Positions 33,701 through 46,889 of a stretch of DNA of 64,000 bases are shown one piece after another. The DNA is from Vanrija pseudolonga. Taxonomy: Eukaryota > Basidiomycota > Tremellomycetes > Trichosporonales > Trichosporonaceae. Position 1 is the stretch's first letter. Every line of letters begins with the position of its first letter. Below the pieces are notes generated by a model. The model had not been told where the DNA came from, ran no database searches, and worked only from the letters and a program-made list of their open reading frames with translations. The DNA lies in contig NC_085854.1 of NCBI RefSeq assembly GCF_020906515.1, positions 1,612,001 through 1,676,000 on the forward strand, in the 5' to 3' direction. Position numbers and translations under genes: made by a program.

Positions 33701-36700
33701 AGGACGGAAATACCCGCAAACATCTTCTTCAGATGCTTCATGACGCGGTGAATGTCCTTGCTGTTGCCGATAATCTCGAGCAGGTCTTCGTCACCAACAA
33801 AGTAGAAGCGGGGGAACGACGAACGCTCCTTTTCGAGGTATTCACCGAGGGCCTTTTGAATCTTGGTGAGGAGGTCGGCCAGACGCTCGAGGTTCTTTTG
33901 GATACCGGGAATGTTGAGCACGTCGAGGACAAATGGCGACTTGTAGACCTTCTTCATAACCGACAAGAACTCCGAGTTGATGTTGGTGAAGCGCGAGCTC
34001 TCGACTGGAAGGAGGTGCTTGATGTCGACGCTGCCGGTAAAGATGCCTTCGAGGTAGACCCATTGACGCTGGACGTCGATCCAGACGTCGAACAGGACAT
34101 GCACACGGTTGAGCTTCTCCTCCCAAGACGCGGCCTCCTCCTCAAAGACGCGGTAGTACGGCGACAGCTTCATGGCCTGAAGCGAGTTGAGATGCTCGCT
34201 GCACTTGCTGAACAGGTCGTCCCAGCCACGGATCAGGCGGCACTTGTTCTGATAGTTGACCAGGTCGAGCGAGTAGGACGTCCATGTCTCGCGGACCTGC
34301 TTGAGGAACTCTTCGAGGGCCATTTCGCCCTGCGCCTGGATAGCAATCTCCTTGAACAACGCATTGTTCTTTTGCAGGTCGAGGTCGTACACCTGTCCAA
34401 GAGTCATGGACAAGGCCTGGTAGCCCGACGGCAGGCGGAGCGACTGGTACAGCTTGGACCAGTGGCGCTCACGCAGTGCCTCCGACTTGAGCTCGCCAAC
34501 CAAGCTGTTAACCTTGAGAAGCGAGCGGATCGTTTCCTGGACATACTCGAACGCAGCATACTGGCGCATGCGGCTGGGCATGTCGCGGGTTGAAGCGAGA
34601 ATACTGTCGAGCTCCTGGCGAAGCTTGCGAGGCTGCACTGTCGACCAGAGTGTCTCACGAAGCGAGCCGAGACGACCCCAGACGCCAGTGAGGGCCGTCC
34701 AAACCGCCTTGAGATCGCGAAGCTCTTCAGTGACAGGCTTGAGTCGCTCGTCCCTGATGTGCTCGAGGTTGAGAGCCTCCTTGGCACGTGCGACAAGGTC
34801 ATACTCGTCCTGTACCTGGTTGAGACGCGTCTCGTACACATTGAGCGTGTTGGTCGCCACATCAGCCTTGATATTGCCCTGGAGAGGCTTGTGGTTCTCC
34901 CAGTCCGAGATGAAGTCGCGTATGCGGCCGTCAAGAATCTTGTCCTCGGCGACAATCTTGAGTTGGAGGCCCGCCACCTGCTCCTTGATCGAGTCGTCCT
35001 TGCGCTTGAGGAGCTCGGAAAAGGCGCCCCACTCGCCCTGGATCAAGTCGACATAGAGCCAGTCGGATGGGAAGGTGTAGCGCTGACGCTCCAAAGTCTT
35101 TTGTCCAGCGGCAAACTGTTCAATCTGCGGTCCCCAAAGCTCAACCTTGCGCTTGAGGTCCTGGACAAAGGTGATGAACGAGACGACCTGGGCAGTAGAA
35201 GAGCCCTCAATCAACTGGGTCTCGAGGTCGGTACGGGCCTTGAGAATGGCAGCGTACACCTCCTTCATCGACGTGCCGAGCTTGGAGCCGTACTTGGCCA
35301 ACAGCTCGCGCTGCCAAGCATCGTACTTTGCATTAACCTTGCTCTGGGCATTGGCATAGTCGATCACACAGACGTAAAAGTCCTTGCGCGTGTCTGTCGT
35401 GTCAAAGGTGGAGCGGGCCTGGCGAATGTCCGAGAGTAGCTGTCCCCAGTCTGCCAGAGAGTCGCCGAGGCGGTTGTACACAAACTCGGCTTCAAGGTCC
35501 CAGAGTGACTGGAACTGAAGCCACTTGTCGACGTACTCGCTGACAGTCTGAACCTTGCGCTCGATAATAGAGAGAGGTTTCTCGAGGGGAAGGCCAGCCG
35601 ATGAGGTGAGCTGGGAAAGGTTAGCAGCGCCAGCGCGATACACTCACGAGTCCAATGTACGACGTCTCCTCGGCGGTCGCCTCGTCAACCTGAAGGCTGA
35701 TCTCGTACCGGGAGCTCCTGATACGGTTGAGGTTGCACACAACGCCCAGGGCCTCCTGGAACTGCGAGAGCCACTCTTGGCGCGCAAGCTCGATGGGAGG
35801 GTCAAGGTAGATAACCTGGTTTCGAATGCGAACTTCGTGCACCAAGGGCTTGATGGCGAGGTTGGAAGTCTTGGCCGCCTCGGACGCAGCGGGCTCCGTG
35901 TCCATATCCTCCTCCTGGTCTGCCTTGGTAAACTCGCGGCACCAAGTGTCGATGGCCTCGGCAAGGCGGCGACTGAGTACGGCGTCGATCTTCTCGTTGA
36001 GGCTAGCGACCCAAGCGTCGAGGTTGCTGTAACCCTCGAGATTGAGCTGATCGATCGTCTTTTGGATCTGGTTCAGGAGGCCAGCAAACGCATCAACCGT
36101 GTAGTCACATGTGCCCAGCTCCTCAACAACACGCGAAATGTCGTTGGACGTGTCGATTAGGCTCGTCGCCTTGTCCTGGAGAACCGACACGACGCTGGCA
36201 AACTCGCGGACGTAGACAAAGTGGCGGCTCTCGCGACCATCGCCGACAGACAGGAACCGGTGGCTCTCGTAGGCGTTGACGAGATGGTCCCACTGCATGT
36301 TGATACCCCGGCTGATCATCTGCTGGGCGTGGTTGCGGTAACTGGCGAGCAGGATCGCAATGTCCTGGTTCTGATCGATGAGGTCGAGGGTCTGCGTGTA
36401 CGTCCTGACCGATTCCATCAAGCTGACCGCATGGGGGTACACGCGCTTGGCGTCCTTGGCCTTGTGGGTGATGGTGAGGGGCACCGGGAAGCCCAACCAC
36501 AAGAGCGCTCGAACCTCCTTGAATAGGGCTACGACCTGGGGGTCAAACTGCACCGTAAGCTGCAGCTGGCCCTGGGCGTTGGCCACGGTTGCGCGCGTCC
36601 TGCCAATGTCGAAAAGTCGACCAGAGACGGTTAGGTTGCCACGGCGCGTAATGTCCTGGATCCACGCGTCGTACAGCGGCCGTGTGTCGAGCTTGGCGCG

Positions 36701-38932
36701 GAACGACGTGCTCTCGACCTGCAATCGCTGGCCTTCGGCATAGCTCTCCCAGCCCTTGCCAAGGACGTCCTCGACACGCTTCATGTACGTCAGGAGCTGA
36801 CGCTCAATCTGGCGGGCCCAGATGATGGCACTCGAGACCGAGGGGAAGTCGCGAAGCTGGGACATGTGGCACGCCTGCGACTGCCTGTAGTTGGCGGTAA
36901 ACTTTTGGCGAAGCTCGCGAATGTCGTCCTTGACCGAGTCGATCAGGCGGGTCTGGTACTCTTGGATGGCTCCACGAATCTTGGGGCGGACAAACAGAGT
37001 GTTGAATTTGGAGAAGACGCGGAACATCTCCTGAGCCGTCTTGGTCGTGGCGAGCTTGTCACGGAGACGGGTAATGATCTGGTTCTCGATACGCGCGACG
37101 CGGTCGTTGTATGCGACCTCGGCGGCATACCAGATCTCTGATCCCTCAACGCTAACGTCGAGCACGTCGACATTCTTCACGCTCTCGTAGCTGAGACGGA
37201 CCTCCTCCTCCATGTCAATGTCAAAGGGCACGTCGTTTCCGAGGCCGCTAAAACTGCGGGTAGAGCTCGTCATGACACGCAGCTGCTCGTGCGAACGGCG
37301 AAAGTTGCGGAGGTACTTGATGCGCTCCTCGAGCTTGAGGTGCGCGGGGTTGACCTTGATCGAGATGAACTTTTCGGCGCGCTTGCGGGTGACCTCCCGT
37401 GCCACGTTGGTGTAGTCCTTGGACAGCTCGTCCCAGCTGACGAACAGATCCGTCGTCACGCTCATGACTTGCTCAAACTTGCCATAGTCCATGTACATGA
37501 GGCGCTGGGCACCGAGGATGCGCATGAGCTGGTCGTTAAAGTCCTTGGAGATGGCCTCGACGAGCAAGAGACCTCGGCGGACGGGGTAGGGGGATAACTT
37601 GAGCTTCTTGTTGATGTGGTTGAAAATCTGGACCACGGCAGCCTGGACCTTTTCCAGGTCGGTCGCGGCGAGGAGCTCGTCGAGAGGAAAGTCCTTCATG
37701 AGGATGTTGTACTTGTGGACTGGGTTATTAGCGTCGCACTTCCTCCCAACTCACCTAGGTCGGCAGCCTCCTTGATACCAGTGTCGGCGATGAAACTAAC
37801 AGTGGCGTGGAAACGCTTGGCGTGCTTGAGAACCTCGAGCGCCAGCGTCACTTCCTCGCCCTTGAGCTGGCCCTCGATGCCCTCAAGTGCATGCTCCATG
37901 CTGAGCCAAAAGTTGACCTCCTGCGACGCCGTTCCACTCGCAACGTCACGCGACAGCTTGGTGACCGTCTGGATCTCCTTGATCCACGAGTTGACGTCGG
38001 CCTGCAGCTTGTTGAGAAAGGCCGGGTCTGCGAGGAGCGTGGCCGGCTCCACCGCGTCCACTGACACGCGCTGGCCGGTCGAGTGGCTCAGTGCAACGGC
38101 CTTGCGCACAGCGGGGTGCACCGACAAATGCACCTCGGGAATCTCGACGTTCTGCTTCAAGTGCAGAAGCGACAGCTCGAGCTCGGCAAACTTCTTCTTG
38201 GTCACGGGGATACCCGTCTGCGCCTCGCCCGACTTCTTGGACCCCAAGTTGCTGTCTGGCACGGAGCCCTTGGACGCGACGTACGAGTCGAACCACGGAG
38301 CCACTCCCCAGTGGACGAGGGAGTGCAGTCCGTCGTACGGCGACGCCTGGGACGTCGGCGTCGCGACCATGGTCGACGCGCCAGACGGCGTGCCCAACTC
38401 TCCGAGGGCCAGCGGGGCGGCCGAGGAAGACAGCTGGACAAAGTGCAGCTGGAGGCCGATCGGCGCCAGCGAGTCGAGCGTCGGCGACGACTTGATCAGC
38501 GCCAGCGTCGAGAGCACGTTGGGCGAGTGCGGAGGAGTAGGGGGGAGGTGGAGGCGGTAGCCGATGCGCGCAATCGGGTGGTCTGCCAGTTAGCCTTGCT
38601 CCACGACACTGCGGTCCTCACCATCCTCGTCGACGTCGAGGTATCTCTCCTTTGTGATATAGACGACCTGGCACGCATGGTCCGAGGCAAAGCGGAGGAC
38701 CTTTTCGTCAAAGCTCGGGTCGTCAAACAGGCCTTGGTCAAGCTCCTGCTTGGTCGCCGACATGACTATGGCACGGGGTTAGCTCTTGTACCATTTGGCC
38801 ACCGCCGCCGCACTGACCTGGAGGCAGGAGCGATGCCAGGTAGGTTCGAAAGACAGAGGTGTCAAAGTTGAGACCCCCGCCTGGGGATTGGGTGAAGGCC
38901 TCGCCATCGTCATGAGGCGAAGGAGAGGCCAT
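24769..38932 (-). CDS. DYN1: cytoplasmic dynein heavy chain (about 4,601 aa, 10 exons)
   Basis: Minus-end-directed microtubule motor, used in fungi for nuclear positioning and long-range transport. Nine introns of 33-55 nt (38766-38817, 38583-38621, 37720-37754, 35611-35647, 32249-32284, 29193-29227, 26770-26802, 25532-25567, 25020-25074) leave 13,806 nt, 4,601 residues. The N-terminal 1,700 residues are tail and linker. Walker A loops: AAA1 [10 protein letters not shown] (about residue 1930), AAA2 [11 protein letters not shown] (about 2220), AAA3 [11 protein letters not shown] (about 2590), AAA4 [11 protein letters not shown] (about 2930). The antiparallel stalk coiled coil lies about 3200-3500 with the microtubule-binding tip near [17 protein letters not shown]5, AAA6 and the C-terminal domain follow. 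All four loops keep the Gly-Lys-Ser/Thr core. Confidence 0.97.
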
Positions 38933-39165
38933 TGTGAGCGTTGATATGAACGCTTGTGAGGGTGTGTTGGGTATATGAGAGATGTGGGTTGAGATGAAAG
39001 TGAAGCTGGTGTCGGCCCAAGTGTTTCCGTTACCACCTCCACGCTTCGACGCGTCACAACCAACTGCCGCCCTGGACGTGTTTCGTGCCTGACTGACTTT
39101 CCTAATCCACCTCTATACAAAATGTAAGCGGTAGTCTACATGGATGCATCCGCTCCAACCTCTAT
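38933..39165. other. intergenic region, DYN1 promoter and SLY1 3' flank
   Basis: 233 bases between the dynein start codon and the SLY1 stop, both genes on the minus strand. A weak TATA-like GTATATG lies near 38970. No gene was seen. Confidence 0.4.
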
Positions 39166-41541
39166 CTAAGCAGTCCCCAGCTCCCCAAGAGCGTTCAAGA
39201 AGGCCTCGGGATTAAGAATCTCCGTGCTACCATACGTGATGCGCTTGCCACCACCACCACCCTCCTTTTGACTCCTCGACGCCCACTCCTGCAAGTTGGA
39301 GTATTCGACGTAGCCGCCGCCACCGACAACAAACACCACACTCTCCTGGAACTGTGTACGTGTGCGTCCGGACTGGGCAGTGTTGCGAGAACGAGTCGCC
39401 CGTGGGTCGAACAACAGGTAGTCGTCCGTGTCCTGCAGTGCCTGGGCGGCAGCCGTAGAAGGCTCCATCAAAGACTCGACGAGATGAGTGATGGTGAGCT
39501 CCTTCTTGGCGGGGAGGAAGCTCTTGACACCAGAAATCAGGTTGTCCAGTCCCACACCGGTGATACCGCCTTCACGCAAGCGGTCAGTAATCTGGGGGTG
39601 TCAGTTGCTGCCAGCATCTCATTCGCTCCACTCACTCGGTTGCCGAGGGCGCTGAAACCCTTGGTCCACTCGCCGCCCGTGCTTTGTGTCGTCTGGGCGG
39701 CGACAGTGGGCTGGGTGGCCATCATGGTCATGCGCGTAATCTCGCGAACCTTCTTGACATAGTCGAGCGCGGCAATGTCTGCGCCGTGCTCTTTCAAGAG
39801 GTTGGTGATCTCCGCAAGGTCCTCCTTGGGCATCGCATTGTCGGGAACGGAGAGGTAGTAGATAATGGCCAGACGGAGTTGGTCATTGGCCGTGGGGTGC
39901 GCAACCTGTCCAGGTTCATCCGTCTTGCCCTTGAGGGCGTCGATGATGGTCGCCTTGGTCTGGCGAGTGGCATTCTCCTCGAGCTGGAACAGGTTGTCCA
40001 AGCTGCGCTCCTTGATAGACTGGAGGAGAGCCGTGGCGATGTTCATGTGTGTGTCAAGGGTGTGTTTCCTCGCGGTAAGTTCAGGGAGGGCAGTGATGGC
40101 AGTCTTGAGGTTGGCAGCGTTGGACGAGAAGTCACTGGGCGGGTTAGCGGCGGAAAATGCTTGTAACCCACATCTGCGACACGTCGTTGACATCGCTGAC
40201 ACCAGTTGATCGAGTAATCTCAGCAGCGTCAACCTTGTAGCGGTTTAGCTCAGTGTCAATGTCCTCGGCGACCTGAGGGAAGGGGTTGCCGGCGTTCTTG
40301 GCCCAGAAGAAGTCCTTCGAGTCAATGTCGTAAGACTTCTTCTGCAGACGGCCGTTCTCGGGCGACTCGACAGTGACGCGGTTGAGCTTCATGTCGAGGA
40401 CATCGTGGACAAGAGCCTGGTAGGTCCACGAGTGGGACAGCATGGGGATGAGGTCGATGTTGCGGTCAAGAATGACAAGGACTGTGGGGGTGAGCATGGA
40501 GTCTGTGACACGGCACTCACGAGGCCGCTGGAGGCTGTCGGCCCCGAAGCTGTTGCCGCCGCGCTGAGACGAGCTAGACGAGATGTGATCGCGGAGCTTG
40601 GAGTCGAGCTTGCGAGCAACCATCTCGGCAGCGTTTCCACGGGGAGACCGAATGATAGGAATGGTACCTAGATTGTCAGCAGCACCCTTTGCATAGGTAC
40701 TCACCCATGGTGACAATCACGCTGAACAGGCCCTTGGCGATGCGCTCAACCTCCTCCTCGATCTCCACCTCCGTGACCTTGGGGTCATTGAGGACGACAT
40801 AGCTCGGCTTTCCATCAACCTCCTTCTCTGGCGCCTTGTTCGACTTCTTGCCACCAGACCCATTGGCCTCATTCTTGATCTCGCGGCGAGGAAGGAGGGA
40901 GAAGAGGCTGGGGGAGGGAACAACAAAGTCGAGGAACTGGTCGTGGACCGAGCTAATGAGCTGTCCAGTCTGACCAGTGGGGTCGTTGGCGAGAATCAGC
41001 GACGCAAGCTCCTCAAGAAGCGGCCTGGGGAGCGTCGACGTGAACGAGAGGTGGTAGGACGAGTAGAGTGGAGGGTTGAGGTCCTGTTGGTGTGAGTAGG
41101 TGACAGAGGCCGAATGGGAAGAACCTACCTCTGCTATGCGACGAATGTTGGCCAATGTTGGGGACACGAAGTAGACGGCGGGGACATCGGAGAGCGGAGG
41201 ACGCTGGGAGTGAAGCTGCCTGTTGTCTTATCAGCCTTTGCGGTTCGCCTCGTCGGTATCACCTCCACTCACATGTGCAGCGTCACTCCCTGCTCACGCA
41301 GGTCCTGGACGCGGAGGGTAGTCGCGAAGATGTCCTTGCTCAAGTCATCCAGGATGAGGACCTTCCAGACGAGGGGGCCCTGCGATCCTTCGTCAAACGT
41401 GGCCGACGGCGTGCCAGGTCGAGGGAAGGGGCCGGGTGTCGAGGAAGGTGTCGGGGCTGCCGAGCCTGATGGCTGCTGGTTGAGGTTGAGGAGGGTGAGG
41501 AGCGCCGACGTCTGCGACTGGAGGAGGGTAGGGCGAGACAT
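39166..41541 (-). CDS. SLY1: SM-family vesicle fusion protein Sly1 (about 706 aa, 7 exons)
   Basis: Sec1/Munc18 protein that binds the syntaxin Sed5 and drives ER-Golgi and intra-Golgi SNARE fusion. Exons: 41273-41541, 41129-41219, 40705-41083, 40521-40667, 40172-40481, 39636-40134 and 39166-39591; they sum to 2,121 nt. Family blocks: [93 protein letters not shown] and the C-terminal [19 protein letters not shown]. Residues about 20-50 are Ser/Pro/Gly-rich and a Gly-rich loop sits near the end ([13 protein letters not shown]). It is divergent from RPC1. Confidence 0.95.
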
Positions 41542-42024
41542 GGCTGAATGCTTTGCGGCAACAGCTGCAGTCTTTGCGGCGTAGTAGTGGGGGTGGAGTT
41601 GTTGACACGACGAGCGAGCGACAACCACGATGAACGCTGGAAGTCGTCGACATGGACAAGAGGGCAGCCAGGGTTGATATGCGTGGAGGTAGGGCGCATG
41701 GAAACCACGCGAGTGGACCCTGGATTCGCCTCCCAAAAATATACTCCCGCCACCACCCACCCACACGCTTCGAGGATTTCTGCAAGCTGCACACTCGAAT
41801 GACATCGAAACAGAGCAGTCAGAGTCGACGAGGCATCAACAATCAACCCCCACCTCGGACTCTTGACACCCCCCCCCTCCCCCCCCAAAAGCCGCTCGTC
41901 TGGCGGTGAGCAGCGACAGTTCCTGCACTGCAGCAGAAGCGAATTCGCCACACATTCCAGCCCAGGCCAGCACCGCCAACGTCTCTGAGCTCGATCACGG
42001 CTGTCGCCGCCCACAGTCGTCGAG
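41542..42024. other. bidirectional SLY1/RPC1 promoter region
   Basis: 483 bases between the start codons of SLY1 (-) and RPC1 (+), with a C-rich run at about 41868-41886 and no recognised gene. Both promoters must lie here. Confidence 0.5.
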
Positions 42025-45000
42025 ATGGAGGACGAATACTTTGACCACAATGAGAAGCGATACGTCTCTCAGGATGCCCCAAAGCGCATGTGAGTAGCAT
42101 GGGAGTGGCATCACAGGTCACTCACTAACACGACCACAGAAAGCAAATCCAGTTCAAGCCGTTCGCGCCCAAGGACATTGTGCGCGTCTCCGAGGTCGAG
42201 GTTACGATCCCAGAGCTGTACAAGAACCATGAGGACGGTTCGCGAACCACGGCCCCGGGTGGCCCGTTAGATGCCCGCATGGTGGGTTGCGAAGCTATTC
42301 ATCACGTTGCGGATAGCTAACCCACTCCCCAGGGCCCAAACGAGAAGGGTGGAACTTGCCCAACCTGTCACGAGGACCACACGCACTGTGTTGGCCACTA
42401 CGGCTACATCAAGCTTGCGCTGCCCGTCTTCCACATTGGATACTTCCGTCCCACTATCAACATGCTGTCGTGCATCTGCAAGGTGGGTGTGGCACTTGGG
42501 ACTCGAACTGACTCATCAGACCTGCGCGCGAGTCTTGTTGCCTGTGGAAGAACGCAAGGCGTACCTGAAGCGGTTCCGTCGTCCAAAGCTCGAGATGCTC
42601 CAGCGACAGTCTGCCTCGAAGGGTGTTCTCGCCGCGTGCAAGAAGCAGACCACCTGCCCTTACTGCTTTGCCCCGAACGGTATCGTCAAGAAGTCGGGCA
42701 CGCTCAAGATCTCGCACGAGCCGTACCGCTCCAACAAGAACGCCGATGCCAAGCAGGAGTGGATGCAGAACTTCAAGACTGTCATTGCGGAACAAGGTGC
42801 TATCGGCACCCACCTGAGCAAGTCGGTCGAGGACCTCAACCCCTTGAAGGTCCTGGAATTGTTCCGTCGAGTCACTGCTGAGGACGCCGAGCTCTTGGCC
42901 CTTCACCCGGACATTGGACGGCCAGAAGATTACCTGTGGACCTACATCTCGGTTCCTCCACCCTCCATCCGTCCTTCGGTCGCCTCCGAGTCGGGCAACA
43001 ACGAAGATGACCTGACCGCCAAGCTCGTCGAGATTGTCATTCAGAACCGTATCCTCCTGTCGGTCATGGAGAAGGGCCAAGGTCTGCAGCAGACCCTTAC
43101 CAACTGGGATGCCCTCAGCCAGATGATTGCGTTATACATCAACTCGCAGACCCCCGGTATCAACACGGGTACCAAGCCTATCCGTGGTTTTGTCCAGCGT
43201 CTCAAGGGCAAGCAGGGTCGTTTCCGTGGTAACCTTTCGGGAAAGCGTGTCGACTTTTCTGGTCGTACAGTCATTGGTCCCGACCCGAACCTTCGCATCG
43301 ACGAGGTCGCTGTTCCCGAGAAGATTGCCGTCAAGCTGTCATACCCGGAGCGTGTCACCAGCTACAACATCGAGGCGATGAGGAAGGCCGTTGTCAACGG
43401 TTCTCGCATGCACCCAGGAGCAAACATTATCGAAACCGGACGGGGTCCGTACCCACGACGCTCGCTGCAGCCGATCAAGGACATTGAAAGGAGGAAGGAG
43501 ATGGCCAGAAACCTCGTGATTGGTGACATTGTCCACCGCCACCTTCGTGACGGAGAGTGAGTACAGCTGGTTCTCAGGTTACTGACCCTCCCAGTATTGT
43601 CCTCTTCAACCGTCAGCCTAGTTTGCACAAGATTTCCATCATGTGCCACCGTGTCCGTGTCCGTCCTTGGCGTACCTTCCGTCTCAACGAGTGTGTCTGC
43701 AACCCCTACAATGCCGATTTCGACGGTGACGAGATGAACCTGCGTACGTGCAATGTGCAAGATAAGCGCTGACAATTCAGACGTCCCGCAGACAGAAGAA
43801 GCCCGTACCGAGGCACTGGAGCTCATGTCCGTCAAGAAGAACCTGGTCACTCCTCGTAACGGAGAACCGATCGTTGCTGCCATCCAGGACTTCATCACAG
43901 CATCGTACCTGCTCTCTCGCCGCGACCGCTTGTTGGATAGGCAGCAGTTCACTCAGATTTGTTCCTACCTCGGCGACGGTATTCTCGACATCGACCTTCC
44001 TCCCCCGACCATCTGGAAGCCAGTCAGACTGTGGACCGGCAAGCAAGTGTACAACCTCCTAATGCGTCCCAACAAGAAGTCCAAGGTACTCGTCAACCTG
44101 GAAGCCAAGTGCCGTACCTTTATCGAGCCTGCAAAGTCGGACAATTACATCAAAGACATGTCGCCAAACGACGGCTACCTGGTCATCGTCAACAGTGAAA
44201 TCATGTGCGGTGTGTTTGACAAGAACACTGTTGGTGACGGCAAGAAGAACTCGGTGTTTGGTGTCATTCTTCGCGACTATGGCTCCAACGAGGCTGCACT
44301 AGCAATGACACGCTTGGCCAAGCTCTCGGCACGCTGGCTCGCCAACCAGGGCTTCTCCCTCGGTATCAACGACGTCATCCCCGGCGAGATGCTCTCCAAC
44401 GGCAAGGATAGCATGGTCGAAGAGGCATACAGCAAGTGCGACGAGAACATTGAATTGGCCAAGAGGGGAAAGCTCCAGAACGCCCCTGGATGCGACCAGG
44501 AAACGACACTAGAGCAGACAATCTCTGGTCTCCTGTCGCAGGTCCGAGAGGCTGTCGGTGAGACGTGTATGAAAGAACTCAGTCGTCACAACGCCCCATT
44601 AATCATGGCTACTTGTGGTTCCAAGGGTAAGCTTGGCGGAGCCGGAAATAGTGCTGACTATTTCAGGTTCTAAGATCAACGTCGCTCAGATGGTTGCCTG
44701 TGTCGGACAGCAGATTATTGCTGGTAACCGTGTGCCCAATGGCTTCCAGGACCGCTCATTGCCTCACTTCAAGAAGAAGAGCAAGAACCCTCCTTCCAAG
44801 GGTTTCGTGCGCAACAGTTTCTTCTCTGGTCTCACGCCCACCGAGTTCCTGTTCCACGCCATCTCTGGTCGTGAAGGTCTGGTCGACACTGCAGTCAAGA
44901 CTGCCGAGACCGGTTACATGGCTCGTCGTCTCATGAAGGCGCTCGAGGACCTGTCGACGCAGTACGATCTCAGTGTTCGCAACTCTGTCGGCGGTGTCGT

Positions 45001-46695
45001 CCAGTTCGAGTACGGAGACGACTCGCTCGACCCGGCCTGCTTGGAAGGTGACGCCACACCAGTCGAGTACGTGCGCTCCTGGTCTCACGCCATGAGCACG
45101 GCGTCGAGCGCCGGCCACACCCTCTACCCCTACGAGATCCAGCAGATCGCCAGGCACATCTACCCCGAGATTGCATTGGAGGAAGCGGCAGAGGCCAAGC
45201 CTCAACGTCGTGGCAAAAAGTTTGTCGAGCCCCCCAAGCCTGTTATCGAGGTGCCGCGCGAGTGGCAGCAGGTTCACGTCAAGTTCCGCGAGAACACGTA
45301 CAAGTTTGTCGTCGACCACGTCGTCAAGACAATGGCTGCGCAGCGCGAGGCTCGTGGCGTTCCAGCTGCCGACACGGCCGAGAGCATGGAGGAGTACGAG
45401 GAGCTGCTCGAGTCTGATGACTGTAAGTGTCTCCGATACGGGCGTAAGCTGACATGCCAGTCAAAATCAGACAGGTCCTTGACAATGCTCACAAGGTCAC
45501 CGAGGCTCAAATCCGATCCTTCCTGGAGAACTGTCGTGTCCGTTACCTCCTGGCCAAGATTGAGCCTGGATCGACTGTTGGTGCCGTCGGTGCCCAGTCT
45601 ATTGGAGAACCCGGAACGCAGATGACGCTCAAGACTTTCCATTTCGCCGGTGTCGCTTCCATGAACGTCACACTCGGTGTGCCCCGTATCAAGGAGATTA
45701 TCAACGCGGCCAAGGTCATCTCCACGCCCATTATCACTGTGGAGCTCGAGAAGCCAGAGGATGAGACGGTCGCCCGAATCGTCAAGGGCCGTATCGAGAA
45801 GACCACTCTCGGTGAGATCGCCTCAATCATTGAGGAGGCCTGGACCGGTGGTGGTGCCTTCCTCGAAGTCCACATCGATGTCGATGCCATTCAGAAGCTT
45901 CAGCTGGAAATCACGCTCGACTCTATCAAGCATTCGCTTGTGCTTGCGCCCAAGCTCAAGATCAAGGACAGCGACGTCACGATTAACTCGCGCAAGTCTC
46001 GTCTCAAGATCTACATCAATGACATGCGCGACGCCGACAAGTTTGACGGCGTCTACGAGCGCCTCAAGTTCCTGAAGCGCGCCATCCCCAGTGTCCAGGT
46101 CAAGGGTCTGCCCGAGATCAACCGTTCGGTCATCACCAAGGACGAGAAGAGGAAGGAAGACCACAAGCTGCTCGTCACTGGTTACGGTCTGTGTGAGGTC
46201 ATGGGCACCGACGGTGTCAACGGCTACCTTACCAAGACCAACCACGTCATGGAGACGTGCAAGGTGCTGGGTATCGAAGCGGCCCGTCAGACCATCTACA
46301 ACGAGATTCAGACGACCATGCAGTCGCACGGCATGAGCATCGACCCGCGACACGTCATGCTTCTCGGCGACGTCATGACGTACAAGGGCGAAGTGCTCGG
46401 TATCACTCGATTCGGTGTCCAAAAGATGAAGGACTCGGTCCTCATGTTGGCATCGTTTGAGAAGACGACCGACCACCTGTTTGACGCCTCTCTCTTCTCC
46501 AAGGTCGACGAGATTGAAGGTGTCTCCGAGTGCATCATCATGGGCACGCCGGCGCCCAACTGCGGTACTTCGATCGCATCGATTGTCACGTCCGCGCCGT
46601 TCCTGCCAAAGCGCAAGCCTCTTGTCTTTGAGGACTCGTACAACCGGGGTCGCGATCGCCTTGCGGGCGGCAGCGGCATGGACATCGACGCATAG
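42025..46695 (+). CDS. RPC1: RNA polymerase III largest subunit (about 1,459 aa, 8 exons)
   Basis: Catalytic subunit of Pol III (yeast Rpc160, 1,460 residues), which makes tRNA, 5S and other small RNAs. Exons: 42025-42089, 42140-42281, 42333-42482, 42520-43556, 43595-43743, 43781-44626, 44667-45422 and 45461-46695. The N-terminal zinc region has [18 protein letters not shown] and [10 protein letters not shown]. The active-site loop [15 protein letters not shown] is present with all three Asp; an intron falls inside the Leu-His junction. The bridge-helix and trigger-loop region is [19 protein letters not shown], and the family block [20 protein letters not shown] follows. The length matches the yeast protein almost exactly. 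Confidence 0.97.
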
Positions 46696-46889
46696 GCGAC
46701 ACAAGCCTCCCCCTCCATAGACAACAACACCACCCATCATTCCCCCACCCCCAACTAGCATTCTGCCTCACCACCACAGGCAACGTTCCGGTCTAAAAGT
46801 GTCCTTAATATGGATATCCCGCATGCATCATGATACGGTTTCTAGTAGTGTATTACAGGGCGCCTCCCTGCTGTTGTTAAGATGGCTGT